DNA from: Xanthobacter flavus
GTDB taxonomy: Bacteria > Pseudomonadota > Alphaproteobacteria > Rhizobiales > Xanthobacteraceae
Direction: 5' to 3'
Assembly (NCBI RefSeq): GCF_017875275.1
Contig: NZ_JAGGML010000001.1
Span: 4,299,001 to 4,363,000, forward strand
Length of the DNA stretch: 64,000 nucleotides
The position numbers and the translations under genes were made by a program. Of this stretch, positions 54,640-64,000 are shown piece after piece. Each line of letters starts with the position of its first letter. Positions within the stretch are counted from its first letter, which is position 1. The notes under the pieces are model-generated. The model had not been told where the DNA came from. It saw only the letters and a list, made by a program, of their open reading frames with translations, and made no database searches.

Positions 54640-55033
54640 CCGGACGCCGCACGGCACCGCGTGACGATGGCTGTGGCCATTCTGCAACGCCCCAAGCCAC
54701 ACTCGCTCTGCCTTCACCCCTGCACCTCCGCGCCATGATGACGCCACGTCGCGGCATCAGTGAAGGACGCGCCGGACGGGGGTTGACACCTCTCCCGGCC
54801 CTTCGGGACAGCCTCTCGCCACCGCCCGCGCCTGCTTGGCGCGCGGGATGATGCGAGCTGCCGGATCCGGAGGAGTGGCGATAACGGCCCGGAAACCATG
54901 GCGAGCGGGAATTGCCCGTACCCGCTTGTTTTCGGCCCTCGGAGCGGCCCGTCAGCCGCGCACGGAACGTTCGCTTAACCGGACGGCTTTAGACCCGAAG
55001 CCTCCGGTGCAGCGTTTAGAAGGGAGTTACCGG
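54640..55033. other. 394-base intergenic region (Sel1 / pal), proposed right inversion breakpoint
   Basis: No gene supported. It contains a GTTGACA box at 54783-54789 without a clear -10 partner. The pal promoter must lie here, since in relatives pal is usually transcribed with or directly after tolB. I see no repeat shared with the 30398-30549 gap. Confidence 0.5.
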
Positions 55034-55525
55034 ATGCGTTTCCTCAGCCTTGCTCGCGGCTTCCGGTTCGCGGCTCTGTTCGGCTTCGCGCTGGCGCTTG
55101 CCGCGTGCGCCAACAATCCCAACCAGAATGCCGGCGTCGGCGGCGCGGGTGGCCCTCCCGGTTCCCCTCAGGAGTTCGTGGTCGCCGTCGGCGATCGCGT
55201 ATTCTTCGAGAGCGACCAGACCGATCTCACCCCGCAGGCGCGTGCCACCCTGGACCGTCAGGCCCAGTGGCTGCAGCAGTACAACCGCTACACCTTCACC
55301 ATCGAAGGCCATGCGGACGAGCGCGGAACCCGCGAATACAACATCGCGCTGGGGGCCAAGCGCGCCCAGAGCGTGCGGGACTACCTCACGTCCCGCGGCA
55401 TCGACCCGGCCCGCATGCGGACCATCTCCTACGGCAAGGAGCGGCCGGTGGCGGTGTGCAACGACATCTCGTGCTGGTCGCAGAACCGACGCGCGGTGAC
55501 GGTGCTGAACGGCGGCGGCGCCTGA
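55034..55525 (+). CDS. pal: Peptidoglycan-associated lipoprotein Pal
   Basis: 163-aa outer-membrane lipoprotein of the Tol-Pal system. Lipobox LALAAC with Cys25, then a Gly/Asn-rich linker, then the OmpA-C peptidoglycan-binding domain (DRVFFESDQTDLTPQA, TIEGHADERGTREYN, LGAKRAQSVRDYL). The ATG at 55034 has GGGAG upstream. It is normally next to tolB, but in this window tolB lies 23 kb away and points in the opposite direction. Confidence 0.96.
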   Translation: MRFLSLARGFRFAALFGFALALAACANNPNQNAGVGGAGGPPGSPQEFVVAVGDRVFFESDQTDLTPQARATLDRQAQWLQQYNRYTFTIEGHADERGTREYNIALGAKRAQSVRDYLTSRGIDPARMRTISYGKERPVAVCNDISCWSQNRRAVTVLNGGGA

Positions 55526-55542
55526 GTGTCATGACCACGTCC

Positions 55543-55574
55543 CGAAGGCCGGCACCCACGGGTGCCGGCCTTCG
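55543..55574. terminator. Strong perfect hairpin after pal
   Basis: Fifteen-base arms (55543-55557 and 55560-55574) are perfect reverse complements (CGAAGGCCGGCACCC / GGGTGCCGGCCTTCG) around two bases, 17 bases after the pal stop. There is no T-run. It may partly separate pal from cpoB or stabilise pal mRNA, keeping the abundant lipoprotein above its downstream gene. Confidence 0.6.
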
Positions 55575-55718
55575 CGCGTGTGGCGCCGGACGGGCGGCCT
55601 GTGCCGCCAAGCCATTGCCGGGTCACACTTTGGACGCGATCGCCGGGGTAAAGTCTCTTTGCCCGAGCCGGCACGTTTCCGGCCGCGATCCTCACCACCA
55701 GCCTCAAGCAAAAGTCTC

Positions 55719-56675
55719 ATGAAGATGCGCCTGCGCCCGGTCGGTGTTCTTGTCGGCACCCACGCCGTCCTCCTCGGCATCGCCTTCGCTGCGGCCCTTG
55801 GCACGGCGGCGCCGGCGGCGGCGCAGAACGACGGCAACCTCTTCGGCAACCTCTTCAAGCCGCCCCAGCCCGTGCAGGAGGCCCCGCGCGAGGACCCCGA
55901 GCTGACAGGCCGCATGGAGCGACTGGAATCGACCTTGCGCCAGCTCACCGGCCAGGTCGAGCAACTCCAGTATCGCAACCAACAGTTGGAGGCGCAGGTG
56001 CGCCGGCTGGAAGAGGCCGGCGGTGGCCGTCCCTCGGCGCCTCCAGCCGCGTCTCCCGCCGCAGGGCCGGGGCCGGCCCCGGCCTTGCTTCCCTCCGGCC
56101 GCCCGTCGGCTTCCCCCGCCGCGCCCGCGCGTCGCTCGGACGCGTTCGATCCCAATATGGACCCCGCCGCGCCGGGCGCTCCGCAGCCGCTCGGCTCGGC
56201 CGGGAGCGCCGCGCCTCCGTCGCGCACAGTCGAGGGTGCGCCCGTGCGCGCCTCCACGGGCCAGCAGGTCGCGGCGCTGCCATCCGCCGGCGCCACGGTG
56301 CGTGAGCTGTACGATGCCGGCCAGTCCCAGCTTCAGCGCCAGGATTATGCCGGTGCCGAGCAGACGTTCCGGCAGATCATCCAGGCCTCGCCCAACGATC
56401 GCCTGATCGCCGACGCGACCTTCATGCTCGGGGAGAGCCTCTTCCTGCGGCAGAATTATTCCGACGCGGCGGCCTCGTTCCTCGAAGTCTCCACCAAGTA
56501 CCAGAATTCCGCCCGCGCACCCGAGGCGCTGCTGCGCCTCGGCCAGTCGCTCGCCGGCCTCGGCGAGAAGGAGACCGCCTGCGCCACCTTCCAGGAGGTG
56601 GATCGCAAGTATCCCCGCACCGCCTCCTCCATCCGGCAGGCCGTGGAGCGCGAGCAGAAGCGCGTCGGCTGTTGA
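55719..56675 (+). CDS. cpoB: Tol-Pal system coordinator CpoB (YbgF)
   Basis: 318-aa periplasmic protein: a signal peptide ending PAAAQ (about residue 36), an N-terminal coiled coil (about 60-97, MERLESTLRQLTGQVEQLQ) for trimerisation, a Pro/Ala/Ser linker, and C-terminal TPR repeats (ELYDAGQSQLQRQDYAGAE, FMLGESLFLRQNYSDAA, LRLGQSLAGLGE). CpoB links Tol-Pal to peptidoglycan synthesis during division. It is 193 bases after pal and 3 bases before tilS. Confidence 0.92.
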   Translation: MKMRLRPVGVLVGTHAVLLGIAFAAALGTAAPAAAQNDGNLFGNLFKPPQPVQEAPREDPELTGRMERLESTLRQLTGQVEQLQYRNQQLEAQVRRLEEAGGGRPSAPPAASPAAGPGPAPALLPSGRPSASPAAPARRSDAFDPNMDPAAPGAPQPLGSAGSAAPPSRTVEGAPVRASTGQQVAALPSAGATVRELYDAGQSQLQRQDYAGAEQTFRQIIQASPNDRLIADATFMLGESLFLRQNYSDAAASFLEVSTKYQNSARAPEALLRLGQSLAGLGEKETACATFQEVDRKYPRTASSIRQAVEREQKRVGC

Positions 56676-56678
56676 GGC

Positions 56679-57830
56679 ATGGCGAGGGACCCCGCAGACC
56701 GTTCGCGCGGGACATCCGGATCGCCTGTCCCCCCGGGTGTTGCCGAAAGCATCGCGCCCGAGCCCGGCTCCGCCATTGCGGACAGTGAGCTGGACCTGCT
56801 GTTCGCCCGCTTCTCCAGCCATGCGGCCATCCTGATCGCCATCTCCGGCGGCCCCGATTCGACAGCTCTGATGCATCTCGCCGCGCGCTGGCGGGACCGA
56901 GCCCCAGGCGGGCCCCGGCTTTTCGCGGCGACGGTCGACCATGGCCTCAGGGAGGCCTCGGCAGGGGAGGCGGCGGAGGTGGCGCGTTTGGCGGGGGCGC
57001 TCAAGCTGCCCCATCGCACCTTGCCCTGGCAGGGCGACAAGCCGGACCATGGATTGCAGGAAGCGGCCCGCGAGGCGCGCTACGGGCTGCTTGCCGCCGA
57101 GGCGCGCCGGGTGGGGGCCTCGGCCCTCGCGCTGGCTCATACACGCGATGACCAGGCTGAAACGGTGCTGTTCCGCATGGCGCGCGGCTCCGGCCTCGCC
57201 GGCCTTGCCGGGATGAGCGCCGAGACGACCCGTGGCGGGCTCGTGCTGCTGCGGCCATTCCTCGACCTGCCCAAGGCGCGTCTTCTGGCGACGCTCGATG
57301 CGGCCGGGCTCGTCTATGCAAGCGATCCGTCCAACCTCGACGCCCGCTTTGCCCGTCCGCGGCTTAGGGCGCTTGCGCCCGCGCTGGCGCGCGAGGGGCT
57401 CGATGCGCGGCGTCTTAGCCGCCTTGCCCGTCGGGTCGCCCGCGCGGACGCGGCGCTTGAGGCGGCCACGGACCGGGCGGAGGCGGAGCTTGTTACCGTT
57501 CAGAAATCCGGCCGCGCGATCAGCGGTTCCGCTTTCGCGGCCTTGCCCGAGGAAATCGCCCTGCGGCTTCTCGGCCGATTGGTCGCCACGCAGGGCAGAG
57601 AAGGGCCGGTGGAACTCGCCAAGCTCGAGCTTCTGCTGGAGGCGGTACTGGCTGCGCTGGCGCTGGCGCCTGCTCCATTTCGCCGCACCCTTGCGGGCGC
57701 CAGCGTGACCGTCCGAAAGGGGCAGGTGCTCGTATCCACCGCACCTCCCCGGCGCCTTGCCGCAAGGATCGCGACGAATTCAAGTGCGGAAAAGGCTCCT
57801 GTCCTTGGCAAGTCGGGGCCTCGCACCTAA
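56679..57830 (+). CDS. tilS: tRNA(Ile)-lysidine synthetase
   Basis: 383-aa N-type ATP pyrophosphatase that converts C34 of tRNA-Ile(CAU) to lysidine. P-loop SGGPDS is at residues 56-61, then ATVDHGLR and HTRDDQAETVLFRMARGSG. Compared with Escherichia coli TilS it lacks a full C-terminal domain, as is common in this group. It begins 3 bases after cpoB, and the linkage cpoB-tilS-ftsH is the usual one. Confidence 0.92.
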   Translation: MARDPADRSRGTSGSPVPPGVAESIAPEPGSAIADSELDLLFARFSSHAAILIAISGGPDSTALMHLAARWRDRAPGGPRLFAATVDHGLREASAGEAAEVARLAGALKLPHRTLPWQGDKPDHGLQEAAREARYGLLAAEARRVGASALALAHTRDDQAETVLFRMARGSGLAGLAGMSAETTRGGLVLLRPFLDLPKARLLATLDAAGLVYASDPSNLDARFARPRLRALAPALAREGLDARRLSRLARRVARADAALEAATDRAEAELVTVQKSGRAISGSAFAALPEEIALRLLGRLVATQGREGPVELAKLELLLEAVLAALALAPAPFRRTLAGASVTVRKGQVLVSTAPPRRLAARIATNSSAEKAPVLGKSGPRT

Positions 57831-57944
57831 ATTAGCCGCTGGACGGTGCGGGAGGTTCCACCGGCAGCAGCGCGGTGCGGAGGTATACCTTCCGTATGGT
57901 GAGGCGTCGAAGCAGGGCCGCCCTTCTGTCCCCACGAGGGTTCA

Positions 57945-59867
<1,923 letters not shown>

Positions 59868-59886
59868 GAACGGACCACCTTAGGAA

Positions 59887-59911
59887 AACGCCCGCGCAAG
59901 CGGGCGTTTTT
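59887..59911 (+). terminator. Rho-independent terminator of ftsH
   Basis: AACGCCCGC-GCAA-GCGGGCGTT followed by TTT, 20 bases after the ftsH stop. Confidence 0.9.
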
Positions 59912-60031
59912 CGTTCTGGCCGGTATCAGGGCAGGGCGCCCGGGGGTGCCTGATTTTGGCGCGCGCGGCCGAGAGGAGGACGGGCGCGGACCCCATCGAC
60001 AGCTTGGTCCGAGCAGGGCATAGCCTCTCTC

Positions 60032-61558
60032 ATGTCCCTTCTCGCCCGCACCTCTCTCGTCTCGGCGGCAACGCTCGCGTCCCGTGTTCTGGGTTTCGCT
60101 CGGGACGCGGCCACGGCCGCCGTGCTGGGCGTGGGGCCGGTGGCGGATGCGCTCGCGGCAGCCATGGCGCTGCCCCTGCTGGCGCGCCGGCTTCTGGCGG
60201 AGGGGGCCTTCAATCTCGCCTTCATTCCGGCCCTCGCGCGGGCGGGCGACGATGAGGCCGCACCCCGAAGGCTCGCCGGCGCGACCCTGCTCCTGCTCTG
60301 CGGCCTGCTCCTTCTCCTTGCCGCTGCGGCCGCGCTCTTCATGCCGCAGCTGATCGGCCTTATGGCGCCGGGCTTCGAGGCGGGCGGACAGCGGGCGGAT
60401 GTCGCCATTCTCTGCGGCCGGGTGGTGGTGCTCTATGTTCCTCTGGCCGGACTGGCGGCAATCTACGGGGGTATCGCCAATGCCACCCACCGGGTGCTGC
60501 TGCCGGCACTGGCCCCGGCGGCGGCCAATGTCACCGTGCTGTGCGTCATCGCCGTCCTCCTCGCCAGAGGGCTGATGGAAAGCGACACGGCCGCCTTCGC
60601 CATCGTCGTCGCCCAGGTGGGCGCGGGCGCCGCCCAGTTCGTTCTGATGCGACTGGCCGCCCGCGGGTGCCCAGCGCTGCCGTTGTTCCGTGTTCTGACG
60701 GTGCAGGATTTCCGGGGTGCGCTCGGCGTGCTGCGCGCGGCCTTGCCCGCGCTGCTGTTCGCGGGGCTGAGCCAGCTGCGCTTCATCGTGGTGGTCGCGG
60801 CTGTCTCGGCCAGTCCCGGCGCCGTGGCGGCGCTGAACTATGCCCAGCGGCTGCTCGATCTGCCCCTCGGCCTTGTCGGTGCCAGCGCCGGGGCCGTGCT
60901 GGTGCCCGCACTGCTGCGGCGGGGGAGGGCCGAAGCGGCGGACGATGCGGGACGTGCCGTGCTCGCGGCGCTCGCCTTCGCTCTGCCTGCGGCGGTGGGG
61001 CTTGCCGTCCTCGCCGAACCCGTCGTCGTCACGCTGTTCCAGCGCGGCAGCTTCGATGCCGAGGACGCCCGCCTCACCGGGGCGCTACTCGCCGTGCTCG
61101 CCGCCTCGCTGCCGGCGCAGGGGCTGGAGCGCATTCTCTCTGCCGCCGCCTCCACGGCGGGCCTCATCACGGTCGCGGAGCGAATCGCGCTTGCCTCCCT
61201 CGTGCTCTGCATGGCGGCGGCCGCGGCGCTTGCCTGGGCCCTGGGGCCCTTGGCTGCTGCGGGCGCCGTGGCGCTGTCATCGCTGGCTTCGATCCTCGCC
61301 CTCGGCGGCTCGCTGGTGCGGCGGGGTGCATTGCGTTTTTCCGTGCCCGCGCTGCTTGCCGCCGCCGGGCTCGCGGCTGCGAGCCTTGCCATGGGCGTCG
61401 CGGTCCATGCCTTCGCTTCGGCCTGGCCGCCGGCGCAGGGAACGCTTTCCGGCATCCTGCGGCTGACGGGGCTGATCTGCTGCGGAGCGGTCATCTATGG
61501 CGCCGGCGCGCTTGGCGTGAAGGTCGCCGTTTCACGTGCCTGGCGGCACGGCACCTGA
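60032..61558 (+). CDS. murJ: Lipid II flippase MurJ
   Basis: 508-aa polytopic protein of the MOP superfamily with about 14 membrane helices, exporting lipid II for peptidoglycan synthesis. Family features: [26 protein letters not shown] (N-terminus, in part), the [15 protein letters not shown] loop, and [27 protein letters not shown]. It is transcribed rightward after the ftsH terminator and 130 bases before trpS. Confidence 0.94.
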   Translation: MSLLARTSLVSAATLASRVLGFARDAATAAVLGVGPVADALAAAMALPLLARRLLAEGAFNLAFIPALARAGDDEAAPRRLAGATLLLLCGLLLLLAAAAALFMPQLIGLMAPGFEAGGQRADVAILCGRVVVLYVPLAGLAAIYGGIANATHRVLLPALAPAAANVTVLCVIAVLLARGLMESDTAAFAIVVAQVGAGAAQFVLMRLAARGCPALPLFRVLTVQDFRGALGVLRAALPALLFAGLSQLRFIVVVAAVSASPGAVAALNYAQRLLDLPLGLVGASAGAVLVPALLRRGRAEAADDAGRAVLAALAFALPAAVGLAVLAEPVVVTLFQRGSFDAEDARLTGALLAVLAASLPAQGLERILSAAASTAGLITVAERIALASLVLCMAAAAALAWALGPLAAAGAVALSSLASILALGGSLVRRGALRFSVPALLAAAGLAAASLAMGVAVHAFASAWPPAQGTLSGILRLTGLICCGAVIYGAGALGVKVAVSRAWRHGT

Positions 61559-61688
61559 GCGGGCAGGGGCGGTACGGGCCGCGCCCTTGCGCCCTGCCGC
61601 ACCAGGTGGCATGACGCGCCGCATTCACTTTCGCGGGCCTTTGCCCGCATTCAGGTCGAGCGGCGCGCCGCTCTTTGGGGAGTTCGCC

Positions 61689-62723
61689 ATGGCGGCGGTC
61701 GCAGAACGCGTATTTTCCGGCGTGCAGCCTACGGGCAACCTGCATCTCGGCAATTATCTCGGCGCCATCAAGCGCTTCGTGGAGCTGCAGAAGAGCCACG
61801 AGTGCATCTATTGCGTGGTCGACCTGCACGCCATCACCGTCTGGCAGGACCCCGAGGAGCTGAAGCGCCACACACGCGAGGTCACTGCCGCCTTCATCGC
61901 CTGCGGCATCGATCCCGAGGCCCATATCGTGTTCAACCAGAGCCAGGTTTCGGGTCACGCCGAGCTGGCCTGGGTGTTCAACTGCGTCGCCCGCATGGGC
62001 TGGCTCAACCGCATGACCCAGTTCAAGGAGAAGGCCGGCAAGGACCGCGAGAACGCTTCCGTGGGCCTGTTCGCCTACCCGACCCTGATGGCTGCCGACA
62101 TCCTGCTCTATCGCGCCACCCATGTACCGGTGGGCGACGACCAGAAGCAGCATCTGGAGCTGACCCGCGATATCGCCCAGAAGTTCAACACGGACTTTGC
62201 CCCCTCCATCGCCGCCAACGGGCATGGCGAGGGCTATTTCCCCATCACCGAGCCGCTCATCGCCGGGCCGGCGACGCGGGTGATGAGCCTGCGCGACGGC
62301 TCCAAGAAGATGTCGAAGTCGGAGCCCTCGGACTTCTCCCGCATCAACCTCACCGACGATGCCGACGCCATCGCCGGCAAGGTGCGCCGGGCCAAGACCG
62401 ATCCCGAGCCTCTGCCTTCCGAGGAGGAGGGGCTCAAGGGCCGACCGGAGGCGGATAACCTCGTCGGCATCTTCGCGGCCCTCTCCGACACCACCAAGGC
62501 GCAGGTGCTGGTGGAGTATGGCAACGCGCAGTTCTCGGCGTTCAAGGCGGCGCTGGTGGATCTTGCTGTCGCGAAGCTCGGCCCCATCGGCACCGAGATG
62601 CAGCGCCTGATGGCCGATCCCGCCGCCATCGACGCCATTCTGATCGATGGCGCCGACCGCGCGCGGGTGATCGCGGACCAGACCCTGCGCGACGTGAAGG
62701 ACATCGTCGGCATGGTGCGCTGA
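61689..62723 (+). CDS. trpS: Tryptophan-tRNA ligase
   Basis: 344-aa class I aminoacyl-tRNA synthetase. The HIGH-type motif is in [11 protein letters not shown] (residues 15-25), the KMSKS loop is exact at 207-211, and the [15 protein letters not shown] segment is diagnostic of TrpRS. The start at 61689 (GGGGAG upstream) gives the normal family length; the frame is open upstream. The murJ-trpS linkage is common in Alphaproteobacteria. Confidence 0.96.
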   Translation: MAAVAERVFSGVQPTGNLHLGNYLGAIKRFVELQKSHECIYCVVDLHAITVWQDPEELKRHTREVTAAFIACGIDPEAHIVFNQSQVSGHAELAWVFNCVARMGWLNRMTQFKEKAGKDRENASVGLFAYPTLMAADILLYRATHVPVGDDQKQHLELTRDIAQKFNTDFAPSIAANGHGEGYFPITEPLIAGPATRVMSLRDGSKKMSKSEPSDFSRINLTDDADAIAGKVRRAKTDPEPLPSEEEGLKGRPEADNLVGIFAALSDTTKAQVLVEYGNAQFSAFKAALVDLAVAKLGPIGTEMQRLMADPAAIDAILIDGADRARVIADQTLRDVKDIVGMVR

Positions 62724-62805
62724 CCGGGACTGCCGGCGCGGCCTTGCCCGCGCCGGATGCGGCGCCTAAGTGTGGGGCATGTTGCCCGCCGCAGAGGAGG
62801 CCGTG

Positions 62806-63549
62806 ATGCCGCAGATGAACGCCACGGTTGACCCGGAAGAGGTCTCCCGCTTCGATGCGCTCGGGGCCCAGTGGTGGGACGTGAAGGGCAAGATGGCGCC
62901 GCTGCACGCCATGAACCCCGCGCGCCTCGCCTTCCTGCGCGACACGCTGGTGCGCCATTTCTCCCGTGACGCCCGCTCGCTTCGCCCGCTGAAGGGCCTC
63001 ACCCTCCTCGATATCGGCTGCGGCGGTGGGCTCCTGAGCGAGCCGCTCTCCCGCATGGGCGCGGACGTGACCGGCATCGATCCCGCCCCCGGCAATGTGG
63101 ACATCGCCCGCGCCCATGCCGCCCAGTCGGGTCTCACGGTGACCTACGAGGCGGAGACGGCCGAGGTGCTGGCCGAGCGCGGCGTGCGCTTCGATGTGGT
63201 GGTGGCGCTGGAGGTGGTGGAGCATGTGGCCGATGTCGGCCTGTTCGTGCGCACCGCCGGGCGTCTGGTGGCGGAGGGCGGCGTGCTGGTGCTCTCCACG
63301 CTCAACCGCACGCCCAAGAGCTTCGCCCTCGCCATCGTCGGTGCCGAATATGTCCTGCGCTGGCTGCCGCCCGGGACCCATCGCTGGGAGAAGTTCGTGA
63401 CGCCGGAGGAACTGGAGGCGACGCTCGCCGCAGCCGGCTTCACCGCGCGGGAGAAGGTGGGCCTCGCCTACGAGCCCTTCTCCGGGGATTTCCGGCTGAC
63501 GGAGGACCTGTCGGTCAACTATTTCATGGTGGCCGAGCGCGAGGCCTGA
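62806..63549 (+). CDS. ubiG: Bifunctional 2-polyprenyl-6-hydroxyphenol methylase / 3-demethylubiquinol 3-O-methyltransferase
   Basis: 247-aa SAM-dependent methyltransferase performing both O-methylations of ubiquinone synthesis. SAM motif I LLDIGCGGGLLSEPL is around residues 66-80, motif post-I is VTGIDPAPGNVDIARAHA, then VVALEVVEHVAD and the FVTPEELEATLAAAGF helix. The N-terminal FDALGAQWWDVKGKMAPLHAMNP is diagnostic of UbiG. The ATG at 62806 follows GAGGAGG. Ubiquinone feeds the bc1 complex encoded earlier. It is convergent with the DUF1178 gene, 3 bases away. Confidence 0.95.
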   Translation: MPQMNATVDPEEVSRFDALGAQWWDVKGKMAPLHAMNPARLAFLRDTLVRHFSRDARSLRPLKGLTLLDIGCGGGLLSEPLSRMGADVTGIDPAPGNVDIARAHAAQSGLTVTYEAETAEVLAERGVRFDVVVALEVVEHVADVGLFVRTAGRLVAEGGVLVLSTLNRTPKSFALAIVGAEYVLRWLPPGTHRWEKFVTPEELEATLAAAGFTAREKVGLAYEPFSGDFRLTEDLSVNYFMVAEREA

Positions 63550-63552
63550 GCC

Positions 63553-64000
63553 TCAGTTCCGATCTTCCGGCAACACGGGCAGAGGGAATATCTCCACCTC
63601 GTCCTCGTGCAGCGCCTTGACCTCGTCCACCGTCGCCTCGCCGCGGATAGGGCGGTGCTCGATCTCGCCATCATGCATCTTGCGAGCGAGGTCGGCGAAG
63701 CTGTCGCCCACATAGTCGGAGTTGGCGACGATGTGGTCGCGCAACTGGCGCATGAGTGTGCGCAGTTCGCCGTCGGGCCGGGCCATCATCGGCACTGGCG
63801 TGCCCTCCACGGCGGGCCCTCCGACCGGCGCGCCTGCCAATGCGCTCCCGGACTCCGCCGCAGGCTCCTGCGCCGGCCCACCCTTGTCCGTGCGCGCGAC
63901 GGAGGGCGCCATCACGGCCTTGTCCACCTGCGCCGAATTGCAGGTGGGACAGGTGACGAGGCCGCGGCCCCGCTGGGTGTCGTAGCTGGCGGATGACGGA
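63553..64000 (-). CDS. DUF1178 family protein (5' end outside the window)
   Basis: Partial gene; 149 codons including the stop are visible. The frame continues through the right edge of the window: the residues before the first internal Met read SYDTQRGRGLVTCPTCNSAQV, which is the DUF1178 N-terminal zinc-ribbon region (CPTC). The downstream part is MAPSVART, a Pro/Ala linker, then LMRQLRDHIVANSDYVGDSFADLARKMHDGE (in part) and the conserved LPEDRN end. Family function unknown. Confidence 0.85.
   Translation of the reverse strand, partial: PSSASYDTQRGRGLVTCPTCNSAQVDKAVMAPSVARTDKGGPAQEPAAESGSALAGAPVGGPAVEGTPVPMMARPDGELRTLMRQLRDHIVANSDYVGDSFADLARKMHDGEIEHRPIRGEATVDEVKALHEDEVEIFPLPVLPEDRN

Overview
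The window is high-GC DNA from an alphaproteobacterium. The aerobic hemF, the petABC cytochrome bc1 operon, the tkt-gap-pgk-fba block, the ruv/tol block and many Hyphomicrobiales-type small families (DUF2852, DUF4164, DUF6111, DUF1178) point to the order Hyphomicrobiales. The general look fits Xanthobacteraceae (Azorhizobium/Xanthobacter-like), but that is inference from gene content only. Almost everything is chromosomal core. I see no IS element, prophage, integrase or CRISPR array.

Region 1 (1-5.0 kb) is an accessory catabolic locus. A leftward operon (cyclase-family hydrolase, BKACE-type beta-keto acid cleavage enzyme, SMP-30 lactonase, branched-chain-type periplasmic binding protein) is divergent from a TetR regulator, with a 36-bp imperfect palindrome between them. 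Region 2 (5.2-8.6 kb) holds tRNA-Thr(GGT) and a polyamine-type ABC transporter, potGHI, without its binding protein. Region 3 (8.7-15.8 kb) is a leftward MoxR / DUF58 / BatA-DUF4159 / large membrane-protein module of unknown function, with a long palindromic repeat inside it. Region 4 (16.2-19.2 kb) is a tightly overlapping DUF1285-NUDIX-DUF6111-cca operon and a small acidic protein. Region 5 (19.3-22.0 kb) holds hemF, trmL and a secreted GH64 beta-1,3-glucanase-like gene with unusual base composition. Region 6 (22.4-30.4 kb) holds petABC, apt, radC-map, mutL and suhB.

Region 7 (30.5-54.7 kb) contains, from left to right, tolB-tolA-tolR-tolQ-ybgC, DUF2852, a TetR regulator, ruvB, a flavin reductase, ruvA, a DUF1772 gene, ruvC, a PodJ-like Sel1 protein, merR, yebC, a phosphodiesterase, the folate cyclo-ligase gene, 6S RNA, zapA, DUF4164, tkt, gap, pgk, fba, a ThiE-like gene and a Sel1 gene. 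Region 8 (55.0-64 kb) holds pal, cpoB, tilS, ftsH, murJ, trpS, ubiG and a partial DUF1178 gene.

The most striking large-scale feature is that the normally contiguous tolQRAB-pal-cpoB order is broken. tolQRAB runs leftward and ends at 30.5 kb, while pal-cpoB runs rightward from 55.0 kb. Inverting 30.5-54.9 kb would rejoin tolB to pal in the right orientation and place the Sel1/thiE/fba block beside suhB, which is what a single inversion of about 24 kb would produce. A second regulatory find is a shared AATGT-N5-ACATT operator in front of the DUF2852 gene and the TetR gene. At the DUF2852 gene it sits at the predicted transcription start of a well-formed promoter.
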